A stretch of 53,137 nt of DNA from Sulfurimonas sp. (GTDB lineage: Bacteria > Campylobacterota > Campylobacteria > Campylobacterales > Sulfurimonadaceae). Both the position numbers and the translations under genes were made by a program. The DNA lies in assembly GCA_011391635.1 (NCBI GenBank), contig JAABQD010000018.1:1-53137 (forward strand). The letters run 5' to 3'. Every line of letters begins with the position of its first letter. The first letter of the stretch is position 1. The notes under the pieces were generated by a model that saw only the letters and a program-made list of their open reading frames with translations, was not told the DNA's origin and ran no database searches. Shown here piece after piece: positions 1-8,081 of the stretch.

Positions 1-989
1 ATTTTTTGTTTATTTATACTTTTATCACGGTTAAAGTGTTTGGCTTCTCTTTGAAGGGCTATCGTCATCTGTCTAATTTTTGCAGGATTAGTTTTTGCAT
101 CTTCCCTAATTTCCATTAGTCGTTCTTTGCGTCCTTCATTGCGTTTGAGTCTGGCTCTCACTCCCCTTGCAAACCACTCATTTTCTCTTTTTAGTATGCC
201 TAAAAGATTGTCATGTTGCTTTTGAAGCGTTCGAATCCACTCCTCTTTTTGCGATAAATAGTTGCTATATCCGCCGCTGTATTCACGAAGGGCACAATCT
301 TCAACTTCCACTGATTTTGTGGCAATTCTATCTATGAAATATCTATCATGGGAGATAAAAACAAGCGTATATTTCTCTTTGAGAATCAGCTCTTCCAAAA
401 ACTCAACCATATAAACATCGAGGTGGTTGGTAGGCTCATCGAGGAGTAAAATATCTGGTTTTTGAAGCAGTAAAGAAGCAAGAGCCACACGGCGTTGTTC
501 CCCTCCACTTAACATAGCAATAGGTTTTTCTTCATACTGTTTGAGATCAAAATGTTGGATAATTCGTTCTATTTTATCATCTAAATTCCACGCACTATGA
601 TGTTCAATGTAGCGAGAGAGGTTTTCATGTTCTTCTATATTGCTTTTATTATCAAAATTTTCCGCCAAAAGAAGAGAGAGTTCATCGTACCTCTTTTTTG
701 CGTTGTTAAGTGCATCAAGTCCAGCCTCAACTGCTTGTCGCACTGTATGACCTTCTTTAAAATCAGGTCGCTGGTCAAGCATTTTAATCTCTAAGTTTTG
801 TTTTGTGATTCGCTCTCCGCCATCGGTATCAAGTGTTCCATTGACAATTTTCATAAGTGTAGATTTTCCACTTCCATTTTTTCCGATGATAACGATGCGT
901 TCGCCCTCATCTACATGAAAATTTATCTCTGTTAAAATTTTTTGTGCTGAGTAATGTTTTGAAATGTTATTTAGGTCTATAAGTGCCAT
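1..989 (-). CDS. uup: ABC-F family ATPase, Uup-like (3' end outside window)
   Basis: The gene starts with ATG at 989 and runs off the left edge, so about 329 N-terminal residues are visible. The first ABC domain is complete: Walker A GKNGSGKST near residues 36-44, signature LSGGEQRR near 155-165, Walker B with DEPTNHLD near 180. It is followed by a charged linker with the run RARLKRNEGRKERL, which resembles the Uup linker more than EttA. No membrane segment is present, as expected for ABC-F proteins, which act on ribosomes rather than in transport. The second ABC domain must lie beyond the window. It is divergent from thiD. The assignment to ABC-F is firm; Uup rather than another subfamily rests on the linker. 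Confidence 0.8.
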   Translation of the reverse strand, partial: MALIDLNNISKHYSAQKILTEINFHVDEGERIVIIGKNGSGKSTLMKIVNGTLDTDGGERITKQNLEIKMLDQRPDFKEGHTVRQAVEAGLDALNNAKKRYDELSLLLAENFDNKSNIEEHENLSRYIEHHSAWNLDDKIERIIQHFDLKQYEEKPIAMLSGGEQRRVALASLLLQKPDILLLDEPTNHLDVYMVEFLEELILKEKYTLVFISHDRYFIDRIATKSVEVEDCALREYSGGYSNYLSQKEEWIRTLQKQHDNLLGILKRENEWFARGVRARLKRNEGRKERLMEIREDAKTNPAKIRQMTIALQREAKHFNRDKSINKQK

Positions 990-1092
990 GTTTTGTTATT
1001 TATCCATCATAATTTTCTTGGATTCTACCCATTATTTTGTTAAGGGTTTATCAATTGACATTTTAAGGGTATGAATCCATCTTAATTTTGCC

Positions 1093-1121
1093 TATAATTT
1101 ATTTGTACTAAAATAAAGGAG
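1093..1121 (+). promoter_or_regulatory. Promoter -10 box and RBS of the thiD operon
   Basis: A perfect TATAAT lies at 1093-1098 and an AAGGAG ribosome binding site at about 1115-1120, just before the thiD ATG at 1127. There is no -35 box at normal spacing, which fits the housekeeping promoters of Campylobacterota, where the -35 element is weak or absent. Confidence 0.55.
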
Positions 1122-1126
1122 CGTTT

Positions 1127-1906
1127 ATGAAAGTTGTAGTAACAATAGCGGGTTCAGATAGCAGTGGCGGTGCTGGAATTCAGGCTGATTTGAAAACTTT
1201 TGAGGCATTTGGCGTTTTTGGCACATCTGTTATTACTGTTCTTACAGCCCAAAATACTACAGGAGTAAGAGCAATAGAAGAGGTAAGTGTTGCATTTATA
1301 AAGCAACAATTCGATGCAATAAAAGAAGATTTTGAAATTGCTGCCATAAAAGTTGGTATGCTTTATAACTCTGAAATTATCGAGTGCGTCACTCATTTTC
1401 TCAAAGAGATGAAAGTGCCAATTGTCATCGACCCTGTTTGTATCTCAAAAGCCGGTTCACTTTTACTTGAAGATGAGGCTATGGAGAGTTTATCTGAGCT
1501 TTTTAAGTTTGCTACGGTTGTCACTCCCAACATCTATGAAGCAAAAAAGTTTTTTGGATATGAGTTTGGCGATACGCAATCTTTAGAAAAAATGATGTGC
1601 TTAGATTTTCCAGTGCTCGTAAAAAATGAAACTCTTGGATATGAAAATAATATAAAAAGTATTGACCAACTTTTTTATAAACATCAAAAAAGAATTTTTT
1701 CTACACCTCAAGTTGCGACAACAAATCTTCATGGAACAGGATGCTCTTATTCAAGTGCAATAGCTGCGAACTTAGCTCTTGGAAAATCACTTGATGCGTC
1801 CATAGAAATTTCAAAACAGTATATCTATAATGCTTTAATGAATGCTCCAGATATTGGACATGGAGTAGGTCCAATAAAACACAATCTAAATAAAGAGAAT
1901 AAATGA
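1127..1906 (+). CDS. thiD: Hydroxymethylpyrimidine / phosphomethylpyrimidine kinase
   Basis: This 259-residue protein has the normal ThiD length. It opens with the ribokinase-fold glycine-rich motif GSDSSGGAGIQADLKT (about residues 8-23), which binds the pyrimidine substrate. The C-terminal anion-hole motif is TNLHGTGCSYSS near residue 205. The known reaction is two successive ATP-dependent phosphorylations of HMP, giving HMP-PP for thiamine synthesis in the cytoplasm. An AAGGAG site precedes the ATG. The stop overlaps the start of the next gene, a THI5-like protein, by 4 bases, so the two are translationally coupled and probably act on the same pyrimidine moiety. Confidence 0.93.
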   Translation: MKVVVTIAGSDSSGGAGIQADLKTFEAFGVFGTSVITVLTAQNTTGVRAIEEVSVAFIKQQFDAIKEDFEIAAIKVGMLYNSEIIECVTHFLKEMKVPIVIDPVCISKAGSLLLEDEAMESLSELFKFATVVTPNIYEAKKFFGYEFGDTQSLEKMMCLDFPVLVKNETLGYENNIKSIDQLFYKHQKRIFSTPQVATTNLHGTGCSYSSAIAANLALGKSLDASIEISKQYIYNALMNAPDIGHGVGPIKHNLNKENK

Positions 1907-2793
1907 AAATAAGAATAGCACTAGAGTGGTTTTTAAATCCTGACCATCTTCCAATGATAGCGGGAGTTGTCACTGGAAAATATAAAGATGCAGGGTTGGA
2001 TGTCGAGATAATTGAGCCAAAAGAGCATTATGATGGATTTGCACTTTTAAAATCTGGCGATATAGATATACATGTCAACGAACCACTTCATCTTTTTGAA
2101 CACTATTTTGAGGGCATAAAATCTCTGGGATGTTTTTTTGAGACGCGTGGCGGAGTGATGATACGAGCAGACAGAGTTGCTAAACTCAGAGTAAACGGCA
2201 AAATAAAAATTACAACTCCCGCTTCAAACGCAACAACAAATAGAATTGGATTTGAGATTTTAAAACGCTATGCAGAGAAAAATGGTTTTATTTTAACACG
2301 AGAAAATGTGGAGTTTGTAGAGACAGATTTTTGGCATATAAACAACATGCAAAAAGATGAAACTTTAGATGGTGCGTGGCTTTGTTTTTACAATTTCGAG
2401 GGGATTGAAGCTCAGTTACAGGGGTTTGAAAACTTATTTATAGACCAATTTGAATCACCCTACCCAAACTTTTCAGCACTCGAATTTATAAGTTCAGAGA
2501 CTATTTTACAAGAAAAAGGCGAGGGGATTTGTAAGTTTTTAGAGATTACAAATGAGATGGCAAAGTTATGTAAAGCCAACTTAATAGAATCGCAAAGTAT
2601 CTTTTATGACTACGCAAAAGAGGAAAAAACTCCGCTTATGGATAAAATTATCGAAGATACATTGCACAGATTTGAGAGTGATATAAAAGCAGATAAAGAA
2701 CGATGGCTGGAACTTTATAAGTTTTTAGAAGAGCTTCAACTTGTGAAATTAAGTGATACGCAGTATGCGAAAATATGGGAGATAAAACAATGA
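1903..2793 (+). CDS. Cytosolic NMT1/THI5-like substrate-binding fold protein
   Basis: The 296-residue sequence has the periplasmic binding protein type II pattern of the NMT1/THI5 family: IALEWFLNPDHLPM at the N-terminus, then GKYKDAGLDVEIIEP, then KSGDIDIHVNEP. There is no signal peptide or lipobox, so it should be cytosolic, unlike ThiY of the HMP-precursor ABC transporter. Overlap with thiD suggests a role in handling or making the thiamine pyrimidine. Yeast-type THI5 HMP-P synthases carry a Cys-rich iron motif (CCCFC) and a catalytic His; I see no Cys cluster here, so a THI5-type synthase is not supported. The function remains open: a pyrimidine-binding or salvage protein is the best guess. 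Confidence 0.7.
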   Translation: MKIRIALEWFLNPDHLPMIAGVVTGKYKDAGLDVEIIEPKEHYDGFALLKSGDIDIHVNEPLHLFEHYFEGIKSLGCFFETRGGVMIRADRVAKLRVNGKIKITTPASNATTNRIGFEILKRYAEKNGFILTRENVEFVETDFWHINNMQKDETLDGAWLCFYNFEGIEAQLQGFENLFIDQFESPYPNFSALEFISSETILQEKGEGICKFLEITNEMAKLCKANLIESQSIFYDYAKEEKTPLMDKIIEDTLHRFESDIKADKERWLELYKFLEELQLVKLSDTQYAKIWEIKQ

Positions 2794-3845
2794 GTTGTCA
2801 AAAATGCCACTCCATTGAACATGTCGAAAATAAAAATGGAAACTTGCTAGTAAGTTGCAGTGTGAGCGAACTCTGTGATAAGATGTTGGAGTATCTCACA
2901 CAGCATAATAGAGCGTATGAACAAGAAGATAGCCAAACTTTATGGGTAAAAGTAGATGGTTTTTTAAGTATGCTTGAAGATATGTGCGAAACGCATTTTC
3001 TTAGTAAAGTTGAGCGGGAAGGTATTAATTTGCTCTTTTTGGAAAATTCTGAAACTTTCACACCTTCTAAAATCACACGGATGAAAACACTCCAGCGATA
3101 TAAAGATTTGATAGGTGCAAAAAAACTTGTAAATATTATAGATAACGGTGCATTAACAACCCATTTTCAGCCTATAGTAGATATAAAATTCAATACGATA
3201 TACGGCTATGAATCTCTAGCTCGTGGAGTAGATGAGGATAATTCTCTCATCTATCCAGATAAGCTTTTTAACTGGGCGAGAGAGGGCGATATGCTTTTTT
3301 ACCTCGATAGAGCTTGTCGAGAGAACTCACTCAAAACGGCAGCTGTAAAAAATATCCACTCCAAAGTATTTATAAATTTTATTCCAACGGCGATTTACGA
3401 CCCTGCACACTGCCTGAAATCTACTGTACAGTGGGCAAAACAACTTGATTTTGACCCTAAAAATATCATTTTTGAAGTGATTGAGAGTGATTATGTAGAA
3501 GACCTTGACCACCTCAAAAGAATATTGGATTTTTATAAATCTCAGGGTTTTATGGTGGCACTTGATGATGTAGGAAGTGGCTATTCATCACTCAATATGA
3601 TAGCAAAGCTTCTTCCAAATATTGTAAAAATAGATAGAGCGATTATAGATTATATAGATACAAATCCTGTAAATCAGTCTATTTTTAGGGCAATAACACA
3701 GATTGCAAAAGAGAATGGTATCATTGTTTTAGCAGAGGGAATTGAGAGGGAAGAGGAGTTGGCATTTTGTGCCAAAGAGGGTGCAGATTTGGCACAAGGA
3801 TACTATTTTGGTAAGCCATCCGCTGAGCCAAAAAGAAAAATATAA
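2790..3845 (+). CDS. EAL-domain c-di-GMP phosphodiesterase
   Basis: I prefer the ATG at 2790, which overlaps the previous stop as ATGA and has GGGAG nine bases upstream; another ATG lies at 2775. The protein is 351 residues. Residues 1 to about 110 are an uncharacterised N-terminal region that begins MSCQKCHSIEH, a CxxCH motif. The EAL domain follows: HFQPIVDI, YGYESLARG (ESL in place of EAL, still with the metal-binding Glu), IFEVIESD, DDVGSGYSSL and AEGIE. Key Glu, Asp and Lys (VKIDR) residues are present, so hydrolysis of c-di-GMP to pGpG is likely. With no signal peptide, the Cys motif is more likely a metal or redox site than haem c. It is the third gene of the thiD operon. Confidence 0.85.
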   Translation: MSCQKCHSIEHVENKNGNLLVSCSVSELCDKMLEYLTQHNRAYEQEDSQTLWVKVDGFLSMLEDMCETHFLSKVEREGINLLFLENSETFTPSKITRMKTLQRYKDLIGAKKLVNIIDNGALTTHFQPIVDIKFNTIYGYESLARGVDEDNSLIYPDKLFNWAREGDMLFYLDRACRENSLKTAAVKNIHSKVFINFIPTAIYDPAHCLKSTVQWAKQLDFDPKNIIFEVIESDYVEDLDHLKRILDFYKSQGFMVALDDVGSGYSSLNMIAKLLPNIVKIDRAIIDYIDTNPVNQSIFRAITQIAKENGIIVLAEGIEREEELAFCAKEGADLAQGYYFGKPSAEPKRKI

Positions 3846-3855
3846 AGGATAGAAA

Positions 3856-4212
3856 ATGCCACATATTGTTTTAGAAAATATCAACTCTACCAAAGAAGCG
3901 TATGAAGCTATTACGCCCTTCGCTCATAAAATAGAAGGTGGTATGCTTAAGATGCTGGATAAGTATATCAATGCAAGTGAGCAAAGTGTTTTGATAGAGT
4001 CTTTGGCAATTGAAAGTGGAGTAAATCAAAACTTTTTTATACAGCTCTCACAGAAAAAATCAAGCTTAACAGTACGACTTTTACCGCTCACAGACCCTCA
4101 AAAAACAAAAGGTGTAAAAACCATTATGGCAATGATAGCAAAGCAGATAAAAGATACGAATGCTAAGATTACTTATGGCAAAAATAATTTAGAAGATTTT
4201 TTGATAGATTAA
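3856..4212 (+). CDS. Conserved-type hypothetical protein, 118 aa
   Basis: A small soluble protein that I do not recognise. It starts 10 bases after the EAL gene with an AAGGATAG site, so it is probably in the same transcript. No signal peptide, membrane segment or cysteine is visible. The middle is charged and the C-terminus acidic (EDFLID). The overall pattern, an N-terminal helix pair followed by a short strand-rich segment (SLTVRLLPL) and a helix, would fit a partner or adaptor of the upstream protein, but this is a guess. Codon use matches its neighbours, which supports it as a real gene. Confidence 0.65.
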   Translation: MPHIVLENINSTKEAYEAITPFAHKIEGGMLKMLDKYINASEQSVLIESLAIESGVNQNFFIQLSQKKSSLTVRLLPLTDPQKTKGVKTIMAMIAKQIKDTNAKITYGKNNLEDFLID

Positions 4213-4303
4213 GAATCTTCAAAAAGCTGCAAGATATTTATGTTATCATAATTCATAAAAGAAAGATGGTAGTTCGCAAAAGTTCTTTACAAAAGGGTAT
4301 GTG

Positions 4304-4702
4304 ATGATTCAATTAGTTTATGTAAGTAAGGCAAAAGATTTAAGTTTAGAAGATATCCAAGCTATTTTACGAAGTTCTTTAGACAAAAATAATACGCTCC
4401 ATATTTCTGGGTCACTTATATTTGTAAAAGGCTATTTTGTTCAGTGCATTGAGGGTGAAGATGCGACCATAGAACAGACCTATGAGAGAATCCTTCAAGA
4501 TACACGCCATGAAAATATAGTGATTATTTCAAAAGAGAGTATCAAAGAACGATTTTTTGATGGTTGGAGTATGTCGCTTGTCAATGAAAGAGCCTATAAA
4601 GAGATTGTTATAAAATATTGTGAAGATGAAGAGTGTAATCTCTACTTTATGGAGAAAAAAAATATGCTTACTATGCTCAAAGAGATTGCATCCGTAATGT
4701 AG
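4304..4702 (+). CDS. BLUF-domain blue-light photoreceptor
   Basis: A single-domain BLUF protein of 132 residues; start ATG at 4304 behind AAAGGG (a GTG at 4301 is also possible). All flavin-signalling residues of the BLUF family are visible: Tyr6 in LVYVS, Asn29/30 in DKNNTLHISG, Gln47 in FVQCIEG, and Trp88 and Met90 in GWSM. In the family, FAD excitation rearranges the Tyr-Gln hydrogen bonds. There is no fused output domain, only a short C-terminal helix of about 40 residues, so it must signal through a partner. The EAL protein encoded two genes upstream is a candidate by position, since BLUF and EAL are joined in YcgF/BlrP1-type proteins. Confidence 0.9.
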   Translation: MIQLVYVSKAKDLSLEDIQAILRSSLDKNNTLHISGSLIFVKGYFVQCIEGEDATIEQTYERILQDTRHENIVIISKESIKERFFDGWSMSLVNERAYKEIVIKYCEDEECNLYFMEKKNMLTMLKEIASVM

Positions 4703-4770
4703 CGTTGCAAACAATTGTTTGTGGGAGTTGTGTTGTGGTACTCTTACAAAATTTTATAATCATAATATGA

Positions 4771-4797
4771 TATAATCTACGCACAGCGAGGAGGTGT
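4771..4797 (+). promoter_or_regulatory. Promoter and strong RBS of the rimK operon
   Basis: TATAAT at 4771-4776 is followed by an almost ideal Shine-Dalgarno, AGGAGGTG, at about 4789-4796 before the ATG at 4804. The leader would be only about 20 bases long. Confidence 0.6.
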
Positions 4798-4803
4798 TCT
4801 ATT

Positions 4804-5235
4804 ATGCAAGAGAAAAAAATCATTGGAACAAAAGAGATTATTTCGATTATAGATTTAGAACTTTTTGATTTGGATGTTAAGGTGGATACGGGTGCGGACT
4901 CAAATGCTTTGCATTGTGATGATATAGTGATAGATGATGAAAATTTTGTTCATTTTAGGTTACTTGACAAAGTACACTCCTCCTATCATGGGAAAAAAAT
5001 AAAAATGCCACTCTATAAAATAAAAAAAATTAAAAGTTCAAACGGGCATGTGGAACGACGACCTTCCATTAGAGTAAATGTTCTTTTTTTTGGAAGAAAA
5101 TACAAAACAGTTATCTCTTTGACAAATCGCTCAGATATGAAATTTCCTATGTTGATAGGAAGAAAATTTTTAGAAAATAAATTTTTAGTAGATGTTTCTC
5201 AAGAGTATTTAACAAGAAAAGTAGAAGGAAAATAA
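4804..5235 (+). CDS. Retropepsin-like (ATP-dependent zinc protease family) protein, RimB-type
   Basis: A 143-residue protein of the family annotated as ATP-dependent zinc protease (PF05618). The hallmark is KVDTGADSNAL near residues 26-36, the DTGA of retropepsin-like aspartic proteases, and a second conserved part with FPMLIGRKFL near residue 117. It is cytoplasmic with no signal. The gene lies one base before rimK, an arrangement known in other bacteria, where the protein is thought to trim or remove the glutamate tails that RimK adds. It is the first gene of a three-gene unit with its own promoter. A copy of the dispersed GGCATGTGG word lies inside at 5045. Confidence 0.8.
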   Translation: MQEKKIIGTKEIISIIDLELFDLDVKVDTGADSNALHCDDIVIDDENFVHFRLLDKVHSSYHGKKIKMPLYKIKKIKSSNGHVERRPSIRVNVLFFGRKYKTVISLTNRSDMKFPMLIGRKFLENKFLVDVSQEYLTRKVEGK

Positions 5236-5236
5236 A

Positions 5237-6187
5237 ATGAAAAATGGTAATAGAATGCTAGTGTATATACTCTCAAGAGAGCCTAAATTGTACTCTACAA
5301 AGAGATTAGTAGAGGCTGCTATGCAAAGAGATTGGGATGTACGCGTGATTGATTATCTCAAATGTAGTATTGAAATTATGAAAGACCATCTGCAAGTCAT
5401 TTATAATGGTGAAGTTTTACCAGCTCCTGATGCTATTATTCCCCGTATTGGTGCAAGTAAAACATTCTATGGAACTGCGATGGTACGACACTTTGAGATG
5501 ATGGATACTTTTAGTGTTGCAGGAAATTTAGCAATTGCAAGAAGTAGAGATAAGCTTAGAAGTTTGCAAATTTTGTCAAAACATGGCGTTGATATGCCAA
5601 AAACTGTTTTTGCTTCAAATAAATCAAGTGCAAAAGATGTCATTGCTCTGAGTGGTGGAGCACCTTTAGTACTAAAAATCCTTGAAGGAACACAAGGTGT
5701 AGGTGTCGTTCTTGTCGATAGTGAAAAAGCAGCAAAGTCTGTTTTGGATGCATTCTATGGTATGGATGTCAATTTACTTGTTCAAGAGTATATTGAAGAA
5801 GCAGGTGGAGCTGATATTCGTGTACTTGTTGTTGGTGGTGAAGTGGTCGGTGCGATGAAGCGACAAGGTGCAGAAGGTGATTTTAGATCCAATCTACATC
5901 AAGGTGGAACAGCCACAGCATATAAACTTAGTCGAAAAGAGAAGATGACAGCACTTGCAGCTGCAAAAGCGATGGGACTTGGAGTTTGTGGTGTGGATAT
6001 GATTCCATCGGCTCGTGGACCGCTGGTTATGGAGGTAAACTCTTCTCCAGGACTCGAGGGAATAGAAAAATCAACTGGCATTGATATCGCTGGAAAAATC
6101 ATGGATTATATTGCAAAACATGTGACACCTGTGTGTAAGGTCAATCCTGTAAAAAGAAAAAGAAAAAAAGATAGCATTGGAGCGTAG
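5237..6187 (+). CDS. rimK: ATP-grasp ligase, ribosomal protein S6 glutamate ligase RimK
   Basis: The 316-residue protein aligns along its length with RimK: LSREPKLYSTKRL near the N-terminus, PRIGASKTFYG, ARSRDKLRSLQIL, EGTQGVGVVL (ATP-grasp glycine loop), LVQEYIEEAGGADIR, and VMEVNSSPGLEGIE with metal ligands Glu and Asn near 265-275. RimK adds glutamate residues to the C-terminus of ribosomal protein S6 using ATP. The start could also be the Met six codons in, which is nearer the usual N-terminus. The C-terminus ends in a basic tail (VKRKRKKD) beyond the E. coli family end. It is flanked by a protease-like gene and a metallopeptidase gene, which suggests reversible glutamylation. Confidence 0.92.
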   Translation: MKNGNRMLVYILSREPKLYSTKRLVEAAMQRDWDVRVIDYLKCSIEIMKDHLQVIYNGEVLPAPDAIIPRIGASKTFYGTAMVRHFEMMDTFSVAGNLAIARSRDKLRSLQILSKHGVDMPKTVFASNKSSAKDVIALSGGAPLVLKILEGTQGVGVVLVDSEKAAKSVLDAFYGMDVNLLVQEYIEEAGGADIRVLVVGGEVVGAMKRQGAEGDFRSNLHQGGTATAYKLSRKEKMTALAAAKAMGLGVCGVDMIPSARGPLVMEVNSSPGLEGIEKSTGIDIAGKIMDYIAKHVTPVCKVNPVKRKRKKDSIGA

Positions 6188-6195
6188 GCGGGTAA

Positions 6196-7236
6196 ATGGA
6201 ACAATTTTATGATATTTTAAAACAACTTATCCGTGTTCCAAGTGTAGTTGGTGCGGAACATCCATTTTTTATGTTTGTCAAAAGAGAACTTGAAGAGTTA
6301 GGCGTAGCAGTTGAGTATTATGATGGGGTTTTAGTTGCAAAAGGGGAAGAACCCCAAAGTGGTTATATCTCCGCACATGCCGATAGACATGGACTCATCT
6401 GCACAGGACATAATGAATTTCAATACGCTGCATTTATAGCAAAAAATAGAGCTGATTTAACGGGTAATTCCAACTCTGAACAGCTTTTACATAACTTTAC
6501 CTCACGCTTTGTAGATGAAAAAGTTCAAGCATATCAGCCTTACTCAGGCACTTATCTTGGACTTGGTGTGATAAAAGAGGCTTTTTTATGTGAGCGAAGA
6601 AACAACATTATTTTCAAAGTTGAGGGTTTTGATTATCTTTTTCCGTCCACTCCAATTGCTTTTATGGATAGACTTGAGTTTAAAGATGATTTGATTTCTG
6701 CACAACTTGACAATGTAATTTCTGTGGCTATGATAATTTACATGTACCAAATCGGCTACAAAGGAACAGCTTTTTTTACCGCTTCAGAAGAGGCTGGTAA
6801 GAGTTGGAGATTTTTGCTTGAGTGGTTTAGAAGATTTAACATTAGTACAAATGAGTTACTCGTTTTGGATACAAGCCCCTACTCGAGTTTGGATGATATT
6901 CATCAACTCGATATAGTTTTGAGAAACCGTGATACGAATGCAGTTTTTAGATCTCCTCTCAAAAATAGAATGAAAAAAATAGCACAGCAAGAGGGAATCA
7001 AGTTTCATTTTAAAGATGTCTATTTGAAAAATAAAGTAACACAAAATGGAACAAAAAGATTACTAGGAACAACAGAGTTAGGGCGTATTATCCATGCAAC
7101 AGATGGAGCAATTCAAGGTGCGACGCTTCAAATTCCAACCATTGGCTATCATACGGTTAATGAAACGACTTCAGTGAAAGCAGTCGAAAGTATGATAAAG
7201 ATACTCAAGAGATTATATATCAAATCTTCTCTTTAA
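6196..7236 (+). CDS. M42/M20-type co-catalytic metallopeptidase
   Basis: A 346-residue cytoplasmic protein with the pattern of zinc-dependent aminopeptidases of clan MH. Metal and catalytic residues are visible in order: HADRHG (His61, Asp63), a bridging Asp in AQLDNV, the Glu pair in SEEAGKSW near 197, an Asp in LDTSPY, and the last His in IPTIGYHTVNE near 318. The region between the first His and the bridging Asp (about 65-165) holds an inserted domain, as in M42 enzymes. It follows rimK by 8 bases with GGCGGGT upstream, so it belongs to the same operon and may release glutamate or peptides from RimK products. Substrate is not determined by sequence. Confidence 0.78.
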   Translation: MEQFYDILKQLIRVPSVVGAEHPFFMFVKRELEELGVAVEYYDGVLVAKGEEPQSGYISAHADRHGLICTGHNEFQYAAFIAKNRADLTGNSNSEQLLHNFTSRFVDEKVQAYQPYSGTYLGLGVIKEAFLCERRNNIIFKVEGFDYLFPSTPIAFMDRLEFKDDLISAQLDNVISVAMIIYMYQIGYKGTAFFTASEEAGKSWRFLLEWFRRFNISTNELLVLDTSPYSSLDDIHQLDIVLRNRDTNAVFRSPLKNRMKKIAQQEGIKFHFKDVYLKNKVTQNGTKRLLGTTELGRIIHATDGAIQGATLQIPTIGYHTVNETTSVKAVESMIKILKRLYIKSSL

Positions 7237-7537
7237 ATTCATAACATAGCTCTTTGGCAGTGAACCAGTCGGCTATGCCTTGGTCGTTGTAATGGTACTC
7301 TCTTTGACTTGGTGGGATGACGCTGTTTCTGATTTTAGAACGAACTATGCCCATGATAATAAATGTCAAGATAAGCGTAAAAAATGCGATAAAATAGTCA
7401 TAAAAATACCATGTAAAAAGCGTAACTGTAAGCGTAGAAAATTGTAAAAAAACTCTTAGAGCAAAAGAGATGAGTTTACATCGCTTTGAGTGCAGTTTTG
7501 GTGTTGGTTCGATGAGGTTAATGTAGTCTGTTGGCAT
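7220..7537 (-). CDS. Small membrane protein of unknown function, 105 aa
   Basis: The product has a hydrophilic N-terminus, two adjoining membrane segments at about residues 27-66 and a charged C-terminus with the aromatic motif YNDQGIADWFTAKEL. I do not recognise a family. Its 3' end overlaps the convergent peptidase gene by 17 bases. The start codon ATG sits inside a copy of the dispersed repeat (complement CCACATGCC at 7533-7541), so residues 1-2 are Met-Pro. Codon use and a plausible membrane topology support a real gene. Confidence 0.6.
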   Translation of the reverse strand: MPTDYINLIEPTPKLHSKRCKLISFALRVFLQFSTLTVTLFTWYFYDYFIAFFTLILTFIIMGIVRSKIRNSVIPPSQREYHYNDQGIADWFTAKELCYEFKEKI

Positions 7538-7623
7538 GTGGAAATTATATCCAAAATATTTAACTTTGCTAGTTTTAAGAAAATAGCACTAAAATTTCCA
7601 ATATATTTTAAATAGGTTACTTA

Positions 7624-8067
7624 ATGTCTTACTCATGCCCTCTAAATTTTGAACAAGTTGACTCCAATGTATCGAGACTCAACTCACTTCTCGTTGCAAC
7701 TTTGGTAATCTTGTACTTTGTTACTTCCAATCTTTTTATTCTCTACTTTTTAGCTCTTGATTTTATTCTTAGACTTTTTATCAAAAAAGCGTGTTCGCCC
7801 CTGCATACAATCGCCTCTTTTATCAAAGAAACATTAAAAATCAAAGAGAAATTCACTGATGGCGGTGCAAAACGATTGGCTGGATATTTTGGACTTGTTT
7901 TTGTTTTATTGTTGATTGGTACGCATCTTTTGAATCTTTGGATTCCCTCTTTGGTTATCGGAGCTATTTTTGTCACTTGCTCTCTTTTGGATGTTCTTTT
8001 TAACTACTGTTTGGGATGTAAAATCTACTATATTATCAAAAAAATCTTTCCAAATTTTATGAGCTGA
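7624..8067 (+). CDS. DUF4395 integral membrane protein
   Basis: The 147-residue sequence starts SYSCPLNFEQVDSNVSRLNS, typical of DUF4395 proteins, with a Cys-Pro near the N-terminus and a conserved Asn. Four hydrophobic segments are visible (about residues 20-50, 84-105 and 108-130), and the C-terminus carries CLGCKIYY. The paired N- and C-terminal cysteines suggest a thiol or metal function, but none is established for the family. It is divergent from the small membrane gene to its left and starts a run of same-strand genes (unknown gene, coaX, hisG). Confidence 0.75.
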   Translation: MSYSCPLNFEQVDSNVSRLNSLLVATLVILYFVTSNLFILYFLALDFILRLFIKKACSPLHTIASFIKETLKIKEKFTDGGAKRLAGYFGLVFVLLLIGTHLLNLWIPSLVIGAIFVTCSLLDVLFNYCLGCKIYYIIKKIFPNFMS

Positions 8068-8081
8068 AGTTGGAGCGATAG

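Noticed and set aside
597..794. 65-residue plus-strand reading frame
   Set aside because: It lies antisense inside the ABC-F gene, whose motifs are clear in the other strand.
1055..1060. TTGACA as the -35 box of thiD
   Set aside because: It is about 32 bases from the TATAAT at 1093, far beyond the usual 16-18.
2790..3845. Multihaem or c-type cytochrome from CxxCH
   Set aside because: There is one motif only, no signal peptide, and the remainder is an EAL domain.
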